From: Sitta carolinensis
Lineage: Eukaryota > Chordata > Aves > Passeriformes > Sittidae
Direction: 5' to 3'
Assembly (NCBI GenBank): GCA_032173965.1
Contig: JAVUNC010000006.1
Span: 18,202,028-18,266,027 of the forward strand
DNA length: 64,000 nt
Shown piece after piece: positions 14,002-27,303 of this stretch (position 1 is the stretch's first letter; each line of letters begins with the position of its first letter). Below the pieces are notes generated by a model. That model saw only the letters and a program-made list of their open reading frames with translations. It was not told the DNA's origin and did not search any database. A program made the position numbers and the translations under genes.

Positions 14002-16333
14002 ACAGAATCAAAGGGGATACCTGGAACCTTGTGAGTGTTCCTGTGACTCCTGATCAATTTTTGGCTAACACAGCCCACAGTCCTGCAGCCTGGTGTGTGC
14101 TGGGAGCAGCATCATTGGGTCAGAGCAAGAGTCCCACGGTGGCAGGAGATGGGTAGTAGGAGCTAAAGGTTTGAAATGCAGTCACTCCTCTGAATCCCTG
14201 CAGCCAGCATCTTCACATATCACCTGTGAGGAAGCCCAGTGGGAGTCTGCTGTCTCTTGGGAAGAGAACAGAGCAAGCTGGGGGTTATAAAAGCCAGCTC
14301 AGCACAAAAGCCTTTGCAGTGGATCCCACAGCAGCAGGACTGCTGAGGCTTCCCTGCCTCCTCTTGTGCTGGAGAGGACGCCCACAAAAAGAATGAGGAG
14401 GGATGGAAGAGGAATGAACACTCACCCCTGGACAGGGATCTCCTTTGCTCGCAGGTGTGTGATTCAGTAATGGCTTATACATTACGAAATCTCATATGGC
14501 TTGAGCTGTGAGTAAGTGAATTCATGTGAATCCCTTGGGCAGAGGGGATTGAACCCTTGTTTGTTGTGCTTTGTTGCTTTATCTCCTAATGAGCTCATTT
14601 AAAAAGCCTAATTTACAGAGCACTTTTCCCTGTACATTTGAGAGATCCAAATGACCATGACACCCCTCCTTTGGCTCTTCCTGCCAGCTGTGTCTGTGGC
14701 CAGGCAGGAGACCAGGGCAGGCCACAGCAGGGGCTGCAGGGAGCAGGGGCTGTCTGTGCTGCAGGGCGTGTTGAGACCCTCAAGAAGCTTTCCAACTGCC
14801 CAGAGAGGTGAAGCAGCAACGCTGAGCCTGCAAAAACAAAAGGAGGGTGGGCACCAGGTGCAATGAAGTGATTTTTAGCATCTCTGCATCTCTAGAAAGG
14901 GTTACATCCAAGCCTGACTCAGGACCTTGAACCTGGTTTGTGTTATGAACATACACAAGACCTTCGTAGCAAATGCCCAGACCAGAGAGAAGAGCAGATC
15001 CGGGGCTGGAAACATTGTGTCATGGCTAAACTGAGGAATTCAGCACTTGGAAATTGCTGAGTGTCTGCCTTATTAGATTATCTTGCTGCTCTTTCTTCCT
15101 CCTCTGTAGGGTTCTTTATTCAGAATTTGCTCAAATATTTTCCTTCAGAAGATTTAATATCTCAAAGTGCAAATATCCAAACCCTGTATCATTTTGTAAT
15201 TTCATACTCTGTGGTTCTTTCATATGCATATCAATCATTTGCCATCCTTTTGAAGGATGCAGCTTGAGTAATGGTAGTGAAAGAAAACCCATTCAGTGTT
15301 GATTTTAATTGAACAAGCTCAGAAGCAGTGGGGATCCATGCCAGATGCCAGTTCGCTCTTTTTTGAAGAGCGACTACTAGAATTCTTTTGATTCTGTGTC
15401 TCTATTTTTTTTTTTCCAATTAGCAACTTCTCAAAAATATTAGTTATCTTATTATTTTCCCGGTTCTGCTTGTTTGGGATGCTTATGCATAATAATCACT
15501 AAATTCACTTTCTCCTCCTGTTCCAATGGAATATTGTATTCCTTGTCTCTGCTGAAGCAACACCCCAGCCTGCATTCCAGAGTAATTTTTGCAGTGAAAA
15601 TTAACACATTTTTGCTGCAACCTTTTCATTGTGGTTATGGCAGTGGTGAGCTCCTGTATGCACTAAGCTGCAATTGTAGACACTATAAACATTATAAATT
15701 GAAGACTGCAAAGACTGTAAATAAAAGTTTGTTCTTTTTTCTGTGTACAAATGAGGTGTAGGGTAGCTCTTCATTCTCCCACCATGATGAGTTGAACCTC
15801 AGACCTCAGCTAACGTTGCTTGGATATAAGAGAGGAGATAGAATATCCAGAAGAATTATAGTTTGAATTACTGGACAATCTTTTCCATGCAAAGTTTGGC
15901 TTAAGGAAAAGACTCAAATCAGCAACTGGTAGAACAAGAAATTCCTGTCGATTATGGAAATGAGCTCTGCATGTGGCTCTGGCAGTGCTGAGGGAATTGG
16001 GGCAGGCTGGTGATGAAGACTTTGCTGTTCTCTACTGAGAAGTCATCGGAACAAAGAAGGAATAAATTGTGTAAGAAAGAAATGGGAATAAGGAAGAATT
16101 TTAAAAGATGGAGACCCAAAACTCCAACATGAAGAGAGTGCAAGTGTTAAGGAAGCACGTTATTAAAATTCCAGAAGCAAGGAGGGGGAGACAGGCAATG
16201 AAGCATGTCTTTGGGTTTAAACAGGCAGGGGGAGGGGTGCTGAGCCCTGGTGGCACAGGATTAGGTGCCTGTGCTGCTTGTCAGATGATGTCCATCCCAT
16301 CTGCACAACACCCAACAGTTTCATCTGCTGAAA

Positions 16334-16425
16334 TCATGGAATCACAGCATCATTTAGATTGGAAAAACCCTCTGAGAGCATCGAGTCCAACCATTCTTCC
16401 AGTACTTCCAAGCTTTTCAACAATT
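16334..16425 (-). mobile_element. CR1 LINE fragment (antisense)
   Basis: ATGGAATCACAGCATCATTT, TTGGAAAA and CATCGAGTCCAACC match the start of the reverse complement of a CR1 3' end, in the subfamily that reads AATCACAGAATCATT then GGTTGGAAAAGACC. It is short, diverged and non-coding. Confidence 0.75.
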
Positions 16426-18799
16426 GGAAGCTGCACTCAGGAATGGGCAATCATTGTTCCTCAATCCAGCAGGTTTAATGACACCTTCAGAAAGAAATGA
16501 GGATCTGTTTCCCCCTAAACCAGCTCTTCAGACCACAGCACTGCACAGCAGCCCTGGGTCTTTCCCTTGTGTACAGGCTGGCTTTGCCTTCCATGTCCAG
16601 CTGCACTGGTCCTCTCAAAAACCCAAGTATGTCTGTTTGTAGAGATGGGAAGACAGGGCTGCCCTTAGTGTCAGCTGCCCTCTCCTCACGGCAGATCTGC
16701 CCCAGCTCCTTCCCACACATCAGCACTGCCTGTCAGCTGCAGCGAGTCCCTGGCAGTCCCTGACTGCTCTGGCCTCTGCCTGCCTTGGGAACACCAGTCC
16801 CAGTGCCTGGAGGTGACAATGACACCTGTCAAAAGTAAATAGCCTTTTGCAGGTAACAGGTGTATTTTGGTTTTGTCTTTTGTTTTTCTAAACGATGACT
16901 GGGCTCAGTCTCTATTTTTTTATTCACAGCCCTGCAATATATCTGTTTCTTCACATAATATTTCTTCCCACCCCTTTTTCCAAATTACACAAGCCACGCC
17001 CCAGGCAAGCTTGTGTACTTGCCAGGCCACCATGGGGGTGAGAAAACCCATTATGTGGGGCACAAAACTGGCTGAAGAGAGCCCTGAGCTTGTGTGCTGG
17101 CTTCAGGGTGGGTAGAGCCTGCCCATGAAGTTTGGGCTGAGGGGGACAAGGCTCCTTGTCTGCACAGCAAATTTTTCCCGGACTTTCCTAGACAAAGCTG
17201 TGCTTGTGCAATGCAAACTGTGGCAGGTGTGCAATGGTCTCAGGACACTCAGTGCTCAGCCATGTGCATCCAGCTTGTGTCTGACAATTACAGCACTTTT
17301 TAAATAAGCCAGGTAGCAACAGCTAGAAGTCTCCATATAATTACACGAGAAAAAAAAAATCAGCACATTATTTTATTTCTCAAAGAACAAATCTGTTAAA
17401 AGATTAAGCAAAGAGACACTACAATTACTTTACTCATGACTTTAAATCTAAGGTGTTTTTTGATTAAAAATTCAAAAAAGCGTGTACTCCAGCTATTAAG
17501 TATCTTGGTTTGGTCCCACCAGATGTGAACTGAGTGCATTTGAGGATAAACTGTCTGTCACCAGCCCCCCACCCCCATGGTGGTTTTGGGTGTGAGGTCT
17601 GATTCACTGGCAGCGTCAGTGGCAGGGTCAGGCAATGTACAGCTGGCACACGAAGGCCAGGGCACCAATACCTGCTGGGGCTTCACCACACACCAATGCA
17701 CCCTAGGAAGAAATGTCACACCGGTTCACCTACAATAAAATCAGGAGTAGAGCTGAGGGAACTGTGTGCCCGTGCCAGGCTCAGCGCTGGTTGCCCTGAG
17801 CCTCCCTGGCCACTGAGGGTGAGAGCTGGGGGCACCAGAACAGCTGGGAAGTGTTCTCACCTCTTGTTGGCCTGGCAACAAGGGGCCAGAGGGCTCTGAG
17901 AGGAGCAGGATCGGTCCCTGCCATTTTTTGTACAATGCAACAGCTCCCCCATCTTACAGACTAAATAACTTAAAATGGAAAAAGCATCCCCAGCAGATGA
18001 TGGCTGGGTTAACTCCACATGCTTTCCCAGTTCTTCTGGAGGGAGAGGCTGGCGTGCACTGCTACCTCTGAGGCGTTCTTGTCTCCGAGGTGCTCCAGGG
18101 AAGAGAAATCTACTTCACTAAAGGTGACATTTGACATTTCAGTGATTAGGGCAGTGAATTTTCTCCTAGTAAGGATGAATAAGCATTGTCGTTTCCAGAC
18201 ACTTTTTCCAGGTACCACAGTGCCTCTTAAGGAGTGCCGTGTACTGCCTCTTGACAGGATTTTCGCCGGGCTGTCGGACGCCACGGCGCCGCTGCCCTGC
18301 ACTGCTGCCGCTCCCCTTTAGGGTGCACACGCAGCACGCGGTACCAGCACTCGGCGCTGTGCCGATGGAAATCCGTGCTCGGAGCAGAGTGACGTTATCC
18401 GTGAGCAGTTCCTGCTCCAGGCCGGGGCACAGCCACCACCACCGCACACACGGAGCACCCCGTCCCTCCCCTGTCCCAGCAGTCCGGCAGCAACTCCCAA
18501 GGATGCTCTGGCTCCGGCCACAGCGCAAAGCATTGCCCGGCTCTGTGCGGTGGGGCTAGGGAGGAGGTCTGAAGGGATGAGGGACGGGCAGCCAGCCCCC
18601 TGTGGCACCGGGGCTGTGGCTGCTGCGGGCAGCAGGCTGAGTGAGCACGGCACACTATCGCCTGCAGCTGCAGCACGGTGGCACTGTGCCTGGGACCTAG
18701 GTCCCTTCTTCCGGAGGTGACTAAGGGTTAGGAAGTGCATAAAAGAGCTCTTTGTGTTATTTAAACACAGCACTTCCCTCAAAGTCTCATTATTTTGAC

Positions 18800-18821
18800 A
18801 AAAAAAAAAAAAAAAAAAAAA
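18800..18821 (+). repeat. Poly(A) tract, about 22 bases
   Basis: A homopolymer of A follows TCATTATTTTGAC and precedes GGTGAAATAA. No source transcript is recognised. Confidence 0.85.
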
Positions 18822-20969
18822 GGTGAAATAATTTTAAAATGATACCTGTGAGGGGAAAAAGATTTTGGGTTAAGGAGTTACCAGCTCTGCCAGGAAAAAA
18901 GCGTTTTAACACTAGTTGGTAAGAGCAAGACAAAACCCACAGCAAGGGCTTGTTCAGAAGGGTAACAAGGGAGGTGACTGAGCCCCAGCAGGGATGAGAG
19001 TCCCCAAGCCAGGGTAAATCCTGGCCAGAGTTAGGTGGGAGCTCACCTGAGTAATCCTGAACATCCCGAGTGCCAAGGCCATGCAGGACAGTGCTGTCCA
19101 TGAGTTACACTGCCAGGCACTGGGAATAACGATGCCAGGACACTGACCTGCCCCTTCCCAGGGCACTGAGGTTTGTCCCAAAACAGCCTGTCTCTGGCCA
19201 TTGAAGGGAGCATTCAGACACAAACACCCCCTGTTCAGTCACCGGGGGCAGCCAGGAACACCCCAGGAGAGGCCCCGGTGGAGGGATGAACAAGAGGGAG
19301 GGGAACAGGTTCAAGGTAAGGCCTGCACAGTATAGCAGCCACACACTGTCACTTAGGTCTGGGTCCAGGATCAGACAAGCTTTCCATCCCAGCCATCAGT
19401 GAGCGACCCTCCCCAGCATACCCACAGCTCCCACACTCCTAGACATCCCAAGGGGTGTAGTTTTCCCACTGGGTACATTAACTCGGCGATGTTGTCATCT
19501 CAGTCTCATGTCTAGGAGGGATTTCAGGCTGACAAAGAAGATACGGCAGCCCTCACCCACACACCTGAGGCCAGAGAGAAAAACACATTGGTTTAGCTGC
19601 AAGGTTGTGGAGCTCCTGGGCTGCGCTGTACTGGTTCCAGTTCAGAGTGGTCCTGAACCAGCCCTCACATGTGTTTGTGCTGGATGGTGCAAACCAGTGC
19701 AGCCCCCAGTAGATATCAGGCTCTGAGGACAAGCTTGCACTGAGTTTCCACCAAGCTTCCCATGTTCCTATGGCCAGGGAAGCTGTATCCCCATGTTTGC
19801 CTCCTTTTCCAATGCCAGCCACTCTGCTGGCATCGCTGGCATGCCAGCTCCCCTGCTTCTGGGGCAGCAGAGAACTGACACAGCAGCAAATGCTTCAACC
19901 TGAAGCCTAAGACACTGGTGGATGCCAGCCAAGACTATGGATGTTTTACCAGGGAGCTCTTTATTGTCTCTCTTCTCTCTCCACAGGGGAGCACACTGTG
20001 AACACCAAATCAGGGCTGAGCATGACACTGCTTCCAGCTCCAGATGTAACCAGTGCTAGGACTGAGTGTGGGACAGAGACCACCCCAGCAAAACTAGCTG
20101 ACATGAGTTTTCCTTTGAGGAAGAGAAGATTTAGACTAATTTCCTCCTGCCAGCCTCTCTCCCTCTGTAATAGCTTGAACTAGCTCTGTGAAACTGCAGC
20201 TGGTACTTGGAGATAAACACTAACTCAGGCCCAGGCTGGCAGCCCAGCCCTGGACAACTTCAGAGGCTGTCAGAAGGACAGAGGATGATGTGGCTCTGGC
20301 AGCTCTGTTCCTTGTGAGGGTCACAGGCTGCTGTGGAGACCACTTCAAAATTACTTCTCAGGTCACACGGACAGACAGCCCTGAGCCCAGGAATACTGAT
20401 ATGTTCCATCTTCTCACCCTTACCGATGCCAGACACTGCATGCCAAGGCACAAAAAACTTCGGCAAGGTATTAGCAGAGAGGTGCGAGGACTGCCACTGC
20501 ATCTTGCCGTTTCTGGAATGGGGCTCCTACCACGTGCATCCGCAGCGAGAAGCTGCCAACGTATCCCAGCAGCACTGCTCCCGCTGCCTCCAAGCGTGCC
20601 GAGCAGTCGATGGGTTTTCTCCTGCACCCTCAGCAGCAGTGGCCACGCGCGCTGTTCCGGCTGCAGAGAGTCCCGGGGCAGCCTCGGAGGAGACGGCAAC
20701 TGCCTCCCATCCGAGGGGGAGGGTGTCGGGGGAGACGGGGCCATTGCCCAGCAGTGGCAGGGCACGTGCCTGCACATCCTTCCAGGTGCGGGGTCACTGT
20801 CCACTGACGAGGTTCGTTAATTAGCTCCTCTTCCAAGCCTTCCAGTCAGTGCTCCTCTTCGGGTCCTGCAACATCTCCGGCGTTTTCTCACAAAAGAGCA
20901 CTAGAAAAGGGTGTCATTCTTCCATAACACGAAATTGCACTCTCCTCCCTGTTAGAGATCCAGCAGTCA

Positions 20970-23260
20970 GGTAACGATGCCGCAATCCTCAAAAGCGCTA
21001 CAGTTTACTGCCCCCACAGACGACCCAGCCTTTCCTTCTCTTGCCAGGCTCATCCCTCCTAAGAAGTCCCGTGTTGCAGTCCCTGTCCTCCGGCCGGCAG
21101 GATGCGGGCAGCTGCGTGCCCCGAGGGTGCACAGGAGCCCTCGCCATGCCGGGCGGAGCGGAGCTGCCGCCGCGCTCCCACGCCGCGTGGCCGCTCCGGC
21201 TCCGGACGACTCCGCCGGTGCTCCTACCGGATCGCTCGTCAGGTTAAACTCCCGCGGACCGCCCGCCGCCGCACTGTCCCCGCCCGCCGCCCGCTCCGGA
21301 CCTGGGGCGCCGGGCGGCGGCTGGGGTTGGGCCGTGGGGTGCCCCGAGGGCCGCGGCCGCTCTCGGTGCCCGTCGCCGCAGCCTGGCCCCGGCGTGGCGG
21401 GGCAGGCGGAGGCGTGTCCGTATCCGTGCCGGTGCCGGAGCCTGGTCCCGCCCGGCGCGCAGCCCCGAGCCCGGCGCGGCGGGGGGCGGCCCGGCCGCAC
21501 GTCTGCGCGGCGGCGGTCGGGCGGCTGCGGCTCAGCCGTGCGTGCGGCGGGGCGGGGAGGGCCCGGCTGCTCCAGCCCGCCCCGGCGCGGCGCGGGGGAG
21601 GCGGCGGCTGCTCCATGCGGCAGCGAGCGGCGCGGCTGCCCGCGGCCGGGGCCGGGGCCGGGCGGAGGCCGGCGGCGCGGAGGATGGGCGCAGCTGCCGC
21701 CGCCGCGGAGGGCCGAGCCGCGGGCGCCGCGCTCCCCGCTCTGCCCCGCCGCAGCGCCCGCCGCCGCGGCTGCTCCGCCTGAGCGCGCCCGGCGCGGAGC
21801 GGCGCGGAGCCGCATGGCCCTACCGCCGGCCGCCCCGCGCTAGCGGCACCCGCACCCGGGAGGCGCCGGCCCGGCGGCGGGGCTGCCCGCGCCTCGGCCA
21901 CGTCCGTCTGTCCGTCCGTCCATCCCTCCAGTGCAGCGCCCGGCGCGCAGGATCCCACAGCGGAGTGCGGAGCGGCAGCGCTGGGCGAGGATTAACCTGG
22001 CGCAGGTACACGACAAGGTCAGTGCCGGCGGGAGCAAAACGGGGCGGGCTGCCCGGTGCGGGGCGATGCGGGCGGGCTGATGCGGGCGGGTTGTCCCGCG
22101 CCTCCCGCCCCCGCCGCGCGTGTGTGTGCATGTACCGCCGCCCGCCCGAGCCGCCGCGTGGGGCCGTCCCCGGGCCGCCCTGCCCGCCCCGGCCGCGGGC
22201 AACTCCGCCGCGGACCCGCGGTAGGATGCGGGCGGTGAGCGCCGGCTCGGGGCGGAGCGGCGGGCAGCCCGCCTGCCGCCAGCGCCCGCAGCCCGCCGGG
22301 GCCCGGCCGCGGCCGCACCCGCAGGGGACGCGCTCCGGCCGCCGCCCGTCCCCGGAGGCACCAGGTAACGCGAGGGGGGTCGCGCCCGGCACATCTGCAT
22401 TGCACCGCCGTGCTGGCCCAGGGGACGGGGCGGGGGGGTGAGGGGCGGCCCGGTCGGTCCCGAACATCCCGGTCAGGACGATCCCACGGCGCGGCGGAGG
22501 CGCCGGGACGACGCCCTTCCCGGGAGGGCGGTGGCCGCGGGGAGCGCGGAGCAGCGGGGCGGGTGCCCAGCGGACGGGCCGGGCCGGGTCGCGCTGCCGC
22601 CGCTGCCCGCGGGACGGCGCCGGCGGCCGCCCGCGCTGGGCCGGATTGGGCCGGGGATGCTGCGGGGCCGGAGATGCTGTCAGGCTGCGAGGCTGCGGAG
22701 CCGCCCGTGCCGTGGCCGCCGCCTCCTCCGCGCCGCGGTGCCGCCGCCGCCGCCCGGTTACCCGGCACCGCTGGCGCTGCGGCGCTGCCCGAGCGGGCGG
22801 AGGCGCCGCCGTGCGCGGAGCCATCCCGGGGCGCTCTCGCGGGTGGCTCGGGGTGCTCAGGGGGTGCGGGGCTCTGCCAGAGAGCGCAGGAACCCCGCGG
22901 CTCCCCCCGCCCAATCCTCCCGCCCCGTCCCACCGCCCCTGGCCGCCACGCACACCCCGCTCTCCCCACGGCTCTCCCTAGGGCCGCCGTGGTCCCCTGC
23001 GTCCCGGGATGCGGCTGCGCTCCCCTCTCCTCCGTCCCCTCCGCCCCCTCCGTGGCGAACACCGCTGTATGCGGGAGAAAAAATGTAGGACAGAATGGAC
23101 CTTCCCGCCGGAAGGTTCCCGTTGGGGAGATGGCAGAGCGGCGGCGGAGAAGCCGGCGGAGCCTCGCAGCCATGTTGGTGTCGGAGCATCAGCGCTGGCG
23201 GCTCCGGGAGCCCAGCTGCGGCCGGCAGCGGGTGTGGGAACGGGCATGTTTGGGCCAGGT
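20970..23260 (+). promoter_or_regulatory. LRFN5: Large CpG island, candidate LRFN5 promoter
   Basis: CpG dinucleotides become very dense from about 21.05 kb and stay so to about 23.25 kb, with GGGCGG/CCGCCC Sp1-type boxes throughout and many G-runs. This is the strongest promoter-like region in the window and lies upstream of the only recognised gene, in the right position for a non-coding first exon (LRFN5 of mammals has non-coding 5' exons). Very long open frames exist on both strands here, but they reflect a lack of AT-rich stop codons and low-complexity Ala/Arg/Pro/Gly translation. Direction of transcription and link to LRFN5 are inferred; a bidirectional or unrelated promoter is possible. 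Confidence 0.7.
21998..22012 (+). other. LRFN5: Candidate splice donor of a non-coding first exon
   Basis: Inside the CpG island the words GCAG|GTACAC (GT at 22006-22007) and, further on, CCAG|GTAACG (GT at 22365-22366) both resemble donor sites on the + strand. Either could end a 5' untranslated exon that splices to the acceptor at 48138. The choice cannot be made without transcript data. Confidence 0.3.
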
Positions 23261-24222
23261 GTACTGGGGAAGTGTCTTCATGGGCTGGTCCTTCCCAGCG
23301 TAGACTGGGGAATACTGGCTCTGCGGTTCCTCTGCATCCTGGGACAGCAGCTCTTCCCTTCCTGCACTTTTGTCTCCTCCCTCCCAGTCTGTTGCATCTC
23401 CGGGGCACTCATTATGTTGTCTGTGTGGAGCAGAGGGATGCGTTCGTCCCAGCTGTGATCATAAACCAGCCTCACCGGTCCTGGAGGCCAGGGCTGGGAC
23501 AGCAGGTGCCCCCAGCCAAGCCCAGCCCTGTGTGGCCTTTGGCTGACTGCTGTGGAAACTGGACAGGCTGGGAGTCCCTGGCCTTGGCCATCGCGCTGTC
23601 GTGCTGGTGATGCTCCCCACCCACGCTTCCATTTCGCATGTTCCTGTGTGACACGTGGTGTCAGCTTGTTTCTTCTGAGCATCCTCGGGCGAGTGCTGCA
23701 TGTCCGGGGTTGCGCAGGCCAGCCCAGCTGCACAGCATTCTGGCGAGGCACAAGGCATCCACCCTGGAATTGAAGCCTATTTGGTTCCACCTGCATATCT
23801 GCAGATGGAGGGGTCTGGGCTGGCTCTGGCAGCAGTGATCCTGGCCATGGCTGTGTCCAGGAGCATGGGGCAGTGCTGGCCCATGGACAAATGGACTGTA
23901 TGTGGTGGGTCTGGTCTGGCCTGGTGTGGCAGGACTGCATCCCAGCTGCCTGGACCTGGGTGCTCAGGGCTGCATGTGCTGCCACAAGGGCTCTGAGTGG
24001 GCACCCTGCTCCTGTGTGCAGGCCACACCTTGGAGCTGGCCCGTGGACTTTGTGGTATTGCCAGAGTCAGTCCTGGCAGGTAGAGGTCTGCCAGGCCTGG
24101 CCAATCCACTGCTGGTCTGGGAGTCAGGTTTGATTTTGCACAATCAGCTGTACCATAGACTGTGTTCTCAGTGCTCAACACCTTCCCAATCCACATTGCT
24201 AAATACGTACTGTACTCAAGGG

Positions 24223-24248
24223 ATTATGCATTTGTTTAAATGCATAAT
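24223..24248. repeat. Perfect 11-bp inverted repeat with ATGCAT cores
   Basis: The left arm ATTATGCATTT (24223-24233) is exactly reverse-complementary to AAATGCATAAT (24238-24248), with a four-base loop GTTT. A third ATGCATAA copy follows at 24261-24268. It could be a hairpin or a clustered binding site for POU/homeodomain-type factors; the latter is inference. Confidence 0.7.
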
Positions 24249-24479
24249 AAACGTGTTTAGATGCATAAGACTGGATCATAATACACACCAGAGCTTGCCA
24301 ATTTGGCCCCAATTACAAGCCTCTCTAAGATACATCTCCTAGCATATTACCTCATATTTCTGCTTTCAGAAAGAGCAGTTCCTGGTTTTATCATGGCAGG
24401 GCAGTCAGTGGAAACAAATCCTGGACATCTCAGGTACCCAGTGCAAATTAAATCTGAACTAGTTTGCCTATTCACCAAA

Positions 24480-24620
24480 CACTTCCAGCTGCAGGAGGGG
24501 ACTTGAGATTGACGCATTCCACCTAACACTTGCAGATGTGGGAGTGGGCTTCAGATTGTCCTGTTCCGCCAAGCATTTGCATCTGCAGCAGTGGGTTCCA
24601 GATTGTCCTATCCCAGTGAG
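24480..24620 (+). repeat. 47-bp tandem repeat, 3 copies
   Basis: Three units of exactly 47 bp (24480-24526, 24527-24573 and 24574-24620) align without gaps. Each begins CACTT or CATTT, has a central GAGATTG or CAGATTG, and ends around a CC-rich stretch. A more decayed fourth copy may precede it at about 24433-24479. No coding role is seen. Confidence 0.75.
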
Positions 24621-27303
24621 AGCCGGTGGGCTGAGCACTCCTGTCATCCTTACAACCAAGAGAAGCTGCACTCAACTGCAGCACTGCTCAGGATGGAGTC
24701 TCAAGGGCTTGGTTTGAATTTTTCGTGCAGCTCTGTTGTCGGGAGAGGCTCCCATTGGCCATTGAAGGAGTGAGTTGGTCCAGGGGTAGAAGTGTGGGAG
24801 GTGGCTGCCCAGCCTAGGATGTGGGCTGGCTGGAAATGTGGGGAACCCAAGAAGAGATGTGGCTGAGCAGCATGGCAAGAAAAAAACAAACTCTTCCCCA
24901 ATTTTTTCAGAATTATTAGAGGGGACACGAAGACAGGTGCATCAGGAAGGATGGCCTTGGCACACAGGGCACCTATCTTGGGTAAGTGGAGCATCCCAAA
25001 GTGCCTGGAGGGCTTGGCCCTCAGCTGGGGCACGTGGAGATAGTTCAGAGGCTGGAGAGCTAATGGCTTTCCACTGCTGATCAATACTGCCTGTGCTTTC
25101 AGATGTGGTAACTGGCTCGGTTTTATAGAGCAATCTTTGCATATTCCCTGCACAAGCAGCTGGGCCCGAGCGCCGCTCTAATGGCCTCGCTATTAGCGGG
25201 CTCAGAACCTGAGCCAGACTGAAAAGGCTGTGTAAGTGCTGCTCAAGCGTTTTGGGCCAGGCATATTCCATGCATTAGAGAAGATTTGTACTCCTTAGAC
25301 CAGACATCACTGAGTGTTGTCTATTTATACACATCTAAATATATCCTCTGCAGTCTTCAGATTTTTCTAGCTAGTAGTAAAATTACTTTTCAATATCATG
25401 CTATTAAAACATGCTTGCTGACACTATCCAATGAAATTTGTGCTAGGAGAGGTTATGTGTGTGTGTTTGTTTTAAATAAAAACTATTCTTGAGGTAGTTA
25501 CCTAAAACGCTTTGGAAACAAAAGCTTGTTGTCTATGTGTCTGGGTAGCAGGGAGAAATGTGGTCAACAGAAGCAGCACTGGAGACATGCTCAAGCGTGG
25601 AAAACCAAATCCAAAGCTTATCCAAAGTATAAGGTTTTGTTGCTGAAGAGTGAACCATTCTTTCTATAAATGTTTTATCAAATAATCATGCAATTTGCAG
25701 CAAAATAGAAACATTTTCTTCAAATTAGTCAGATATACCTTCTGATACACTGGAGTTTGAGGTGTCATTCTGAAAACAAAATGACAAATCTTGAAGTAAC
25801 GTAGGTTATGGAATTCCTCTGCAGTGCCCAGGTCGAGGCTGTCGAGGGTGTTCCCACAGAGCCCTGCTGCAGGGGTGGGTCTGTGTCCCTGTGTGCAGTT
25901 CTCTGGAGCTGGTTTGGGTACTAGTGGAGCTCCCAAGGAGGGGTCGAGACTTACTCCCCAAGTAACCCATGGGCTTGCTGGCTGGGTGGTGGTGGCAGTG
26001 ATGGCTGGCTGAGTAGCTGCAGCCCAACATGGAATAGTGATGGCCATAATTTTGTTTTCTGTGGCAGTTCTTGCTGTTGGTTCTTGGAGAAATAAGAGGC
26101 TGCAGAGGAAGGGAAAGGGGTTGATATTCACAGGGGAGCAGGTGAGATGAGGAGAGGAGAAGGCAAGGCTCTTGGGGAAGGCCCTGGCCCAGAGCCTCTC
26201 GAGCCAAAGGCAGGTGCTGATCCTCCGGGCCACCCTAGTCCATTGGCTGGGCCTCCACGAGCCAGAGGTCCATAGTGTGGTGACATGGTGCCAGGAGCCA
26301 TGTCCTGCCCATGACCCTGAGCACAGGATTGCCTAGCAGCTGCTTTAATTGCCTAATTGACACATTGCTTGAGTGGTGTGAGGATCATTGGTGCCTGAGG
26401 GGCTCCCTGCCCGTGTGCCCCATCCCGCCTGGCTCGCTGGCCCCTAGGGTGTAGGCTAGGCATGCCATGCTGGCTGCCTGAGCTGGGCAGCAGCTTTTGT
26501 GTTTGCATGGAATAAATGGCTCTTCAAGTCCTATTTGTTTCAAGCAGGCTGGATAATGTAGAAGGCGGTTGGTGAAATGGCCGACTGAGACAGTAATGGG
26601 AGCCTTGGTGGGTGCCTCTAATTGTGTAGCACACGGCCAGTGTGACCTCAGAGTATTTGAGCCAGTTCCCAATGCTGCAGAGCATTGTCCAATGTTGTGT
26701 TTTTGAGTTTGCTCTTGTAGATGAAGCTTCTCCCCAGGAACTGGCTCATGGCAAAACATTTCCATGAAAACATACGATTAGGTAGCTTTGCTTTAAAGTG
26801 GAGTATCTTTTTTCCCTTGAAGTTTTTATTTAGCCTTCTCTGTCAAGATCATGTTGGAATTCTGTAGGATTGGAGACAGATAAAACTCTTCAGTTTTCAT
26901 TGCCTCAGCATTGTTTCAGTGCTAGACAGCTGATATTCCCTGTGTATTTATTTCCAATTATTTACACTCCTTGGTCTCTGTAGTTGGCCATGGGGGATGG
27001 AGAAGCAGGAGCCCACCACAGTGAGCTGTGACAGCTCTCTGGCTCCTTTGGCAGGACTCACCAGCTGTGGGACAGCAGGTGTACAAGGAAAACACAAACA
27101 AAGAGGAAAAGGCTCCGTGGAGAAAGTCACAGTGAGAGGAACCCCCAGGCTATGTTCTTAGTGCCATGGTGCTGGTCCTGGGGTTGGCATGGGATTGCTT
27201 TAGCACCACTGAGGAGTGAAGCAGAGAGGTTCTGCTGCACATGGGTGAAGTGCTAGTTCCCTGTGCTTAAGCCAGAGTCAAGAGTTTGCTTGGGATGTGA
27301 AGT

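Larger units (their letters stand above)
1..20960. other. Upstream non-coding region, no gene recognised
   Basis: No open frame here resembles a known protein, and no pair of splice sites flanks a convincing coding exon. Open frames are short, overlap on both strands and lack domain motifs. The region mixes GC-rich stretches (for example 9.2-9.7, 11.6-12.4 and 18.2-18.6 kb) with AT-rich patches (1.68-1.78, 6.4-7.25, 11.03-11.16, 15.05-15.75 and 17.3-17.5 kb) that could be regulatory. A small CpG cluster with a TGACGT element lies at about 18.23-18.56 kb. Individually supported repeats are listed separately. Non-coding RNA exons cannot be excluded. Confidence 0.6.

Noticed and set aside
16108..16500. 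130-codon open frame on the + strand
   Set aside because: It runs through an antisense CR1 fragment (16334-16425) and has no conserved domain, so it is not a gene.
20967..23408. Several long open frames (about 180-380 codons) on both strands in the CpG island
   Set aside because: They overlap each other in many frames, translate to Ala/Arg/Pro/Gly-rich low-complexity sequence and show no domain. High GC removes stop codons, so length is not evidence here.
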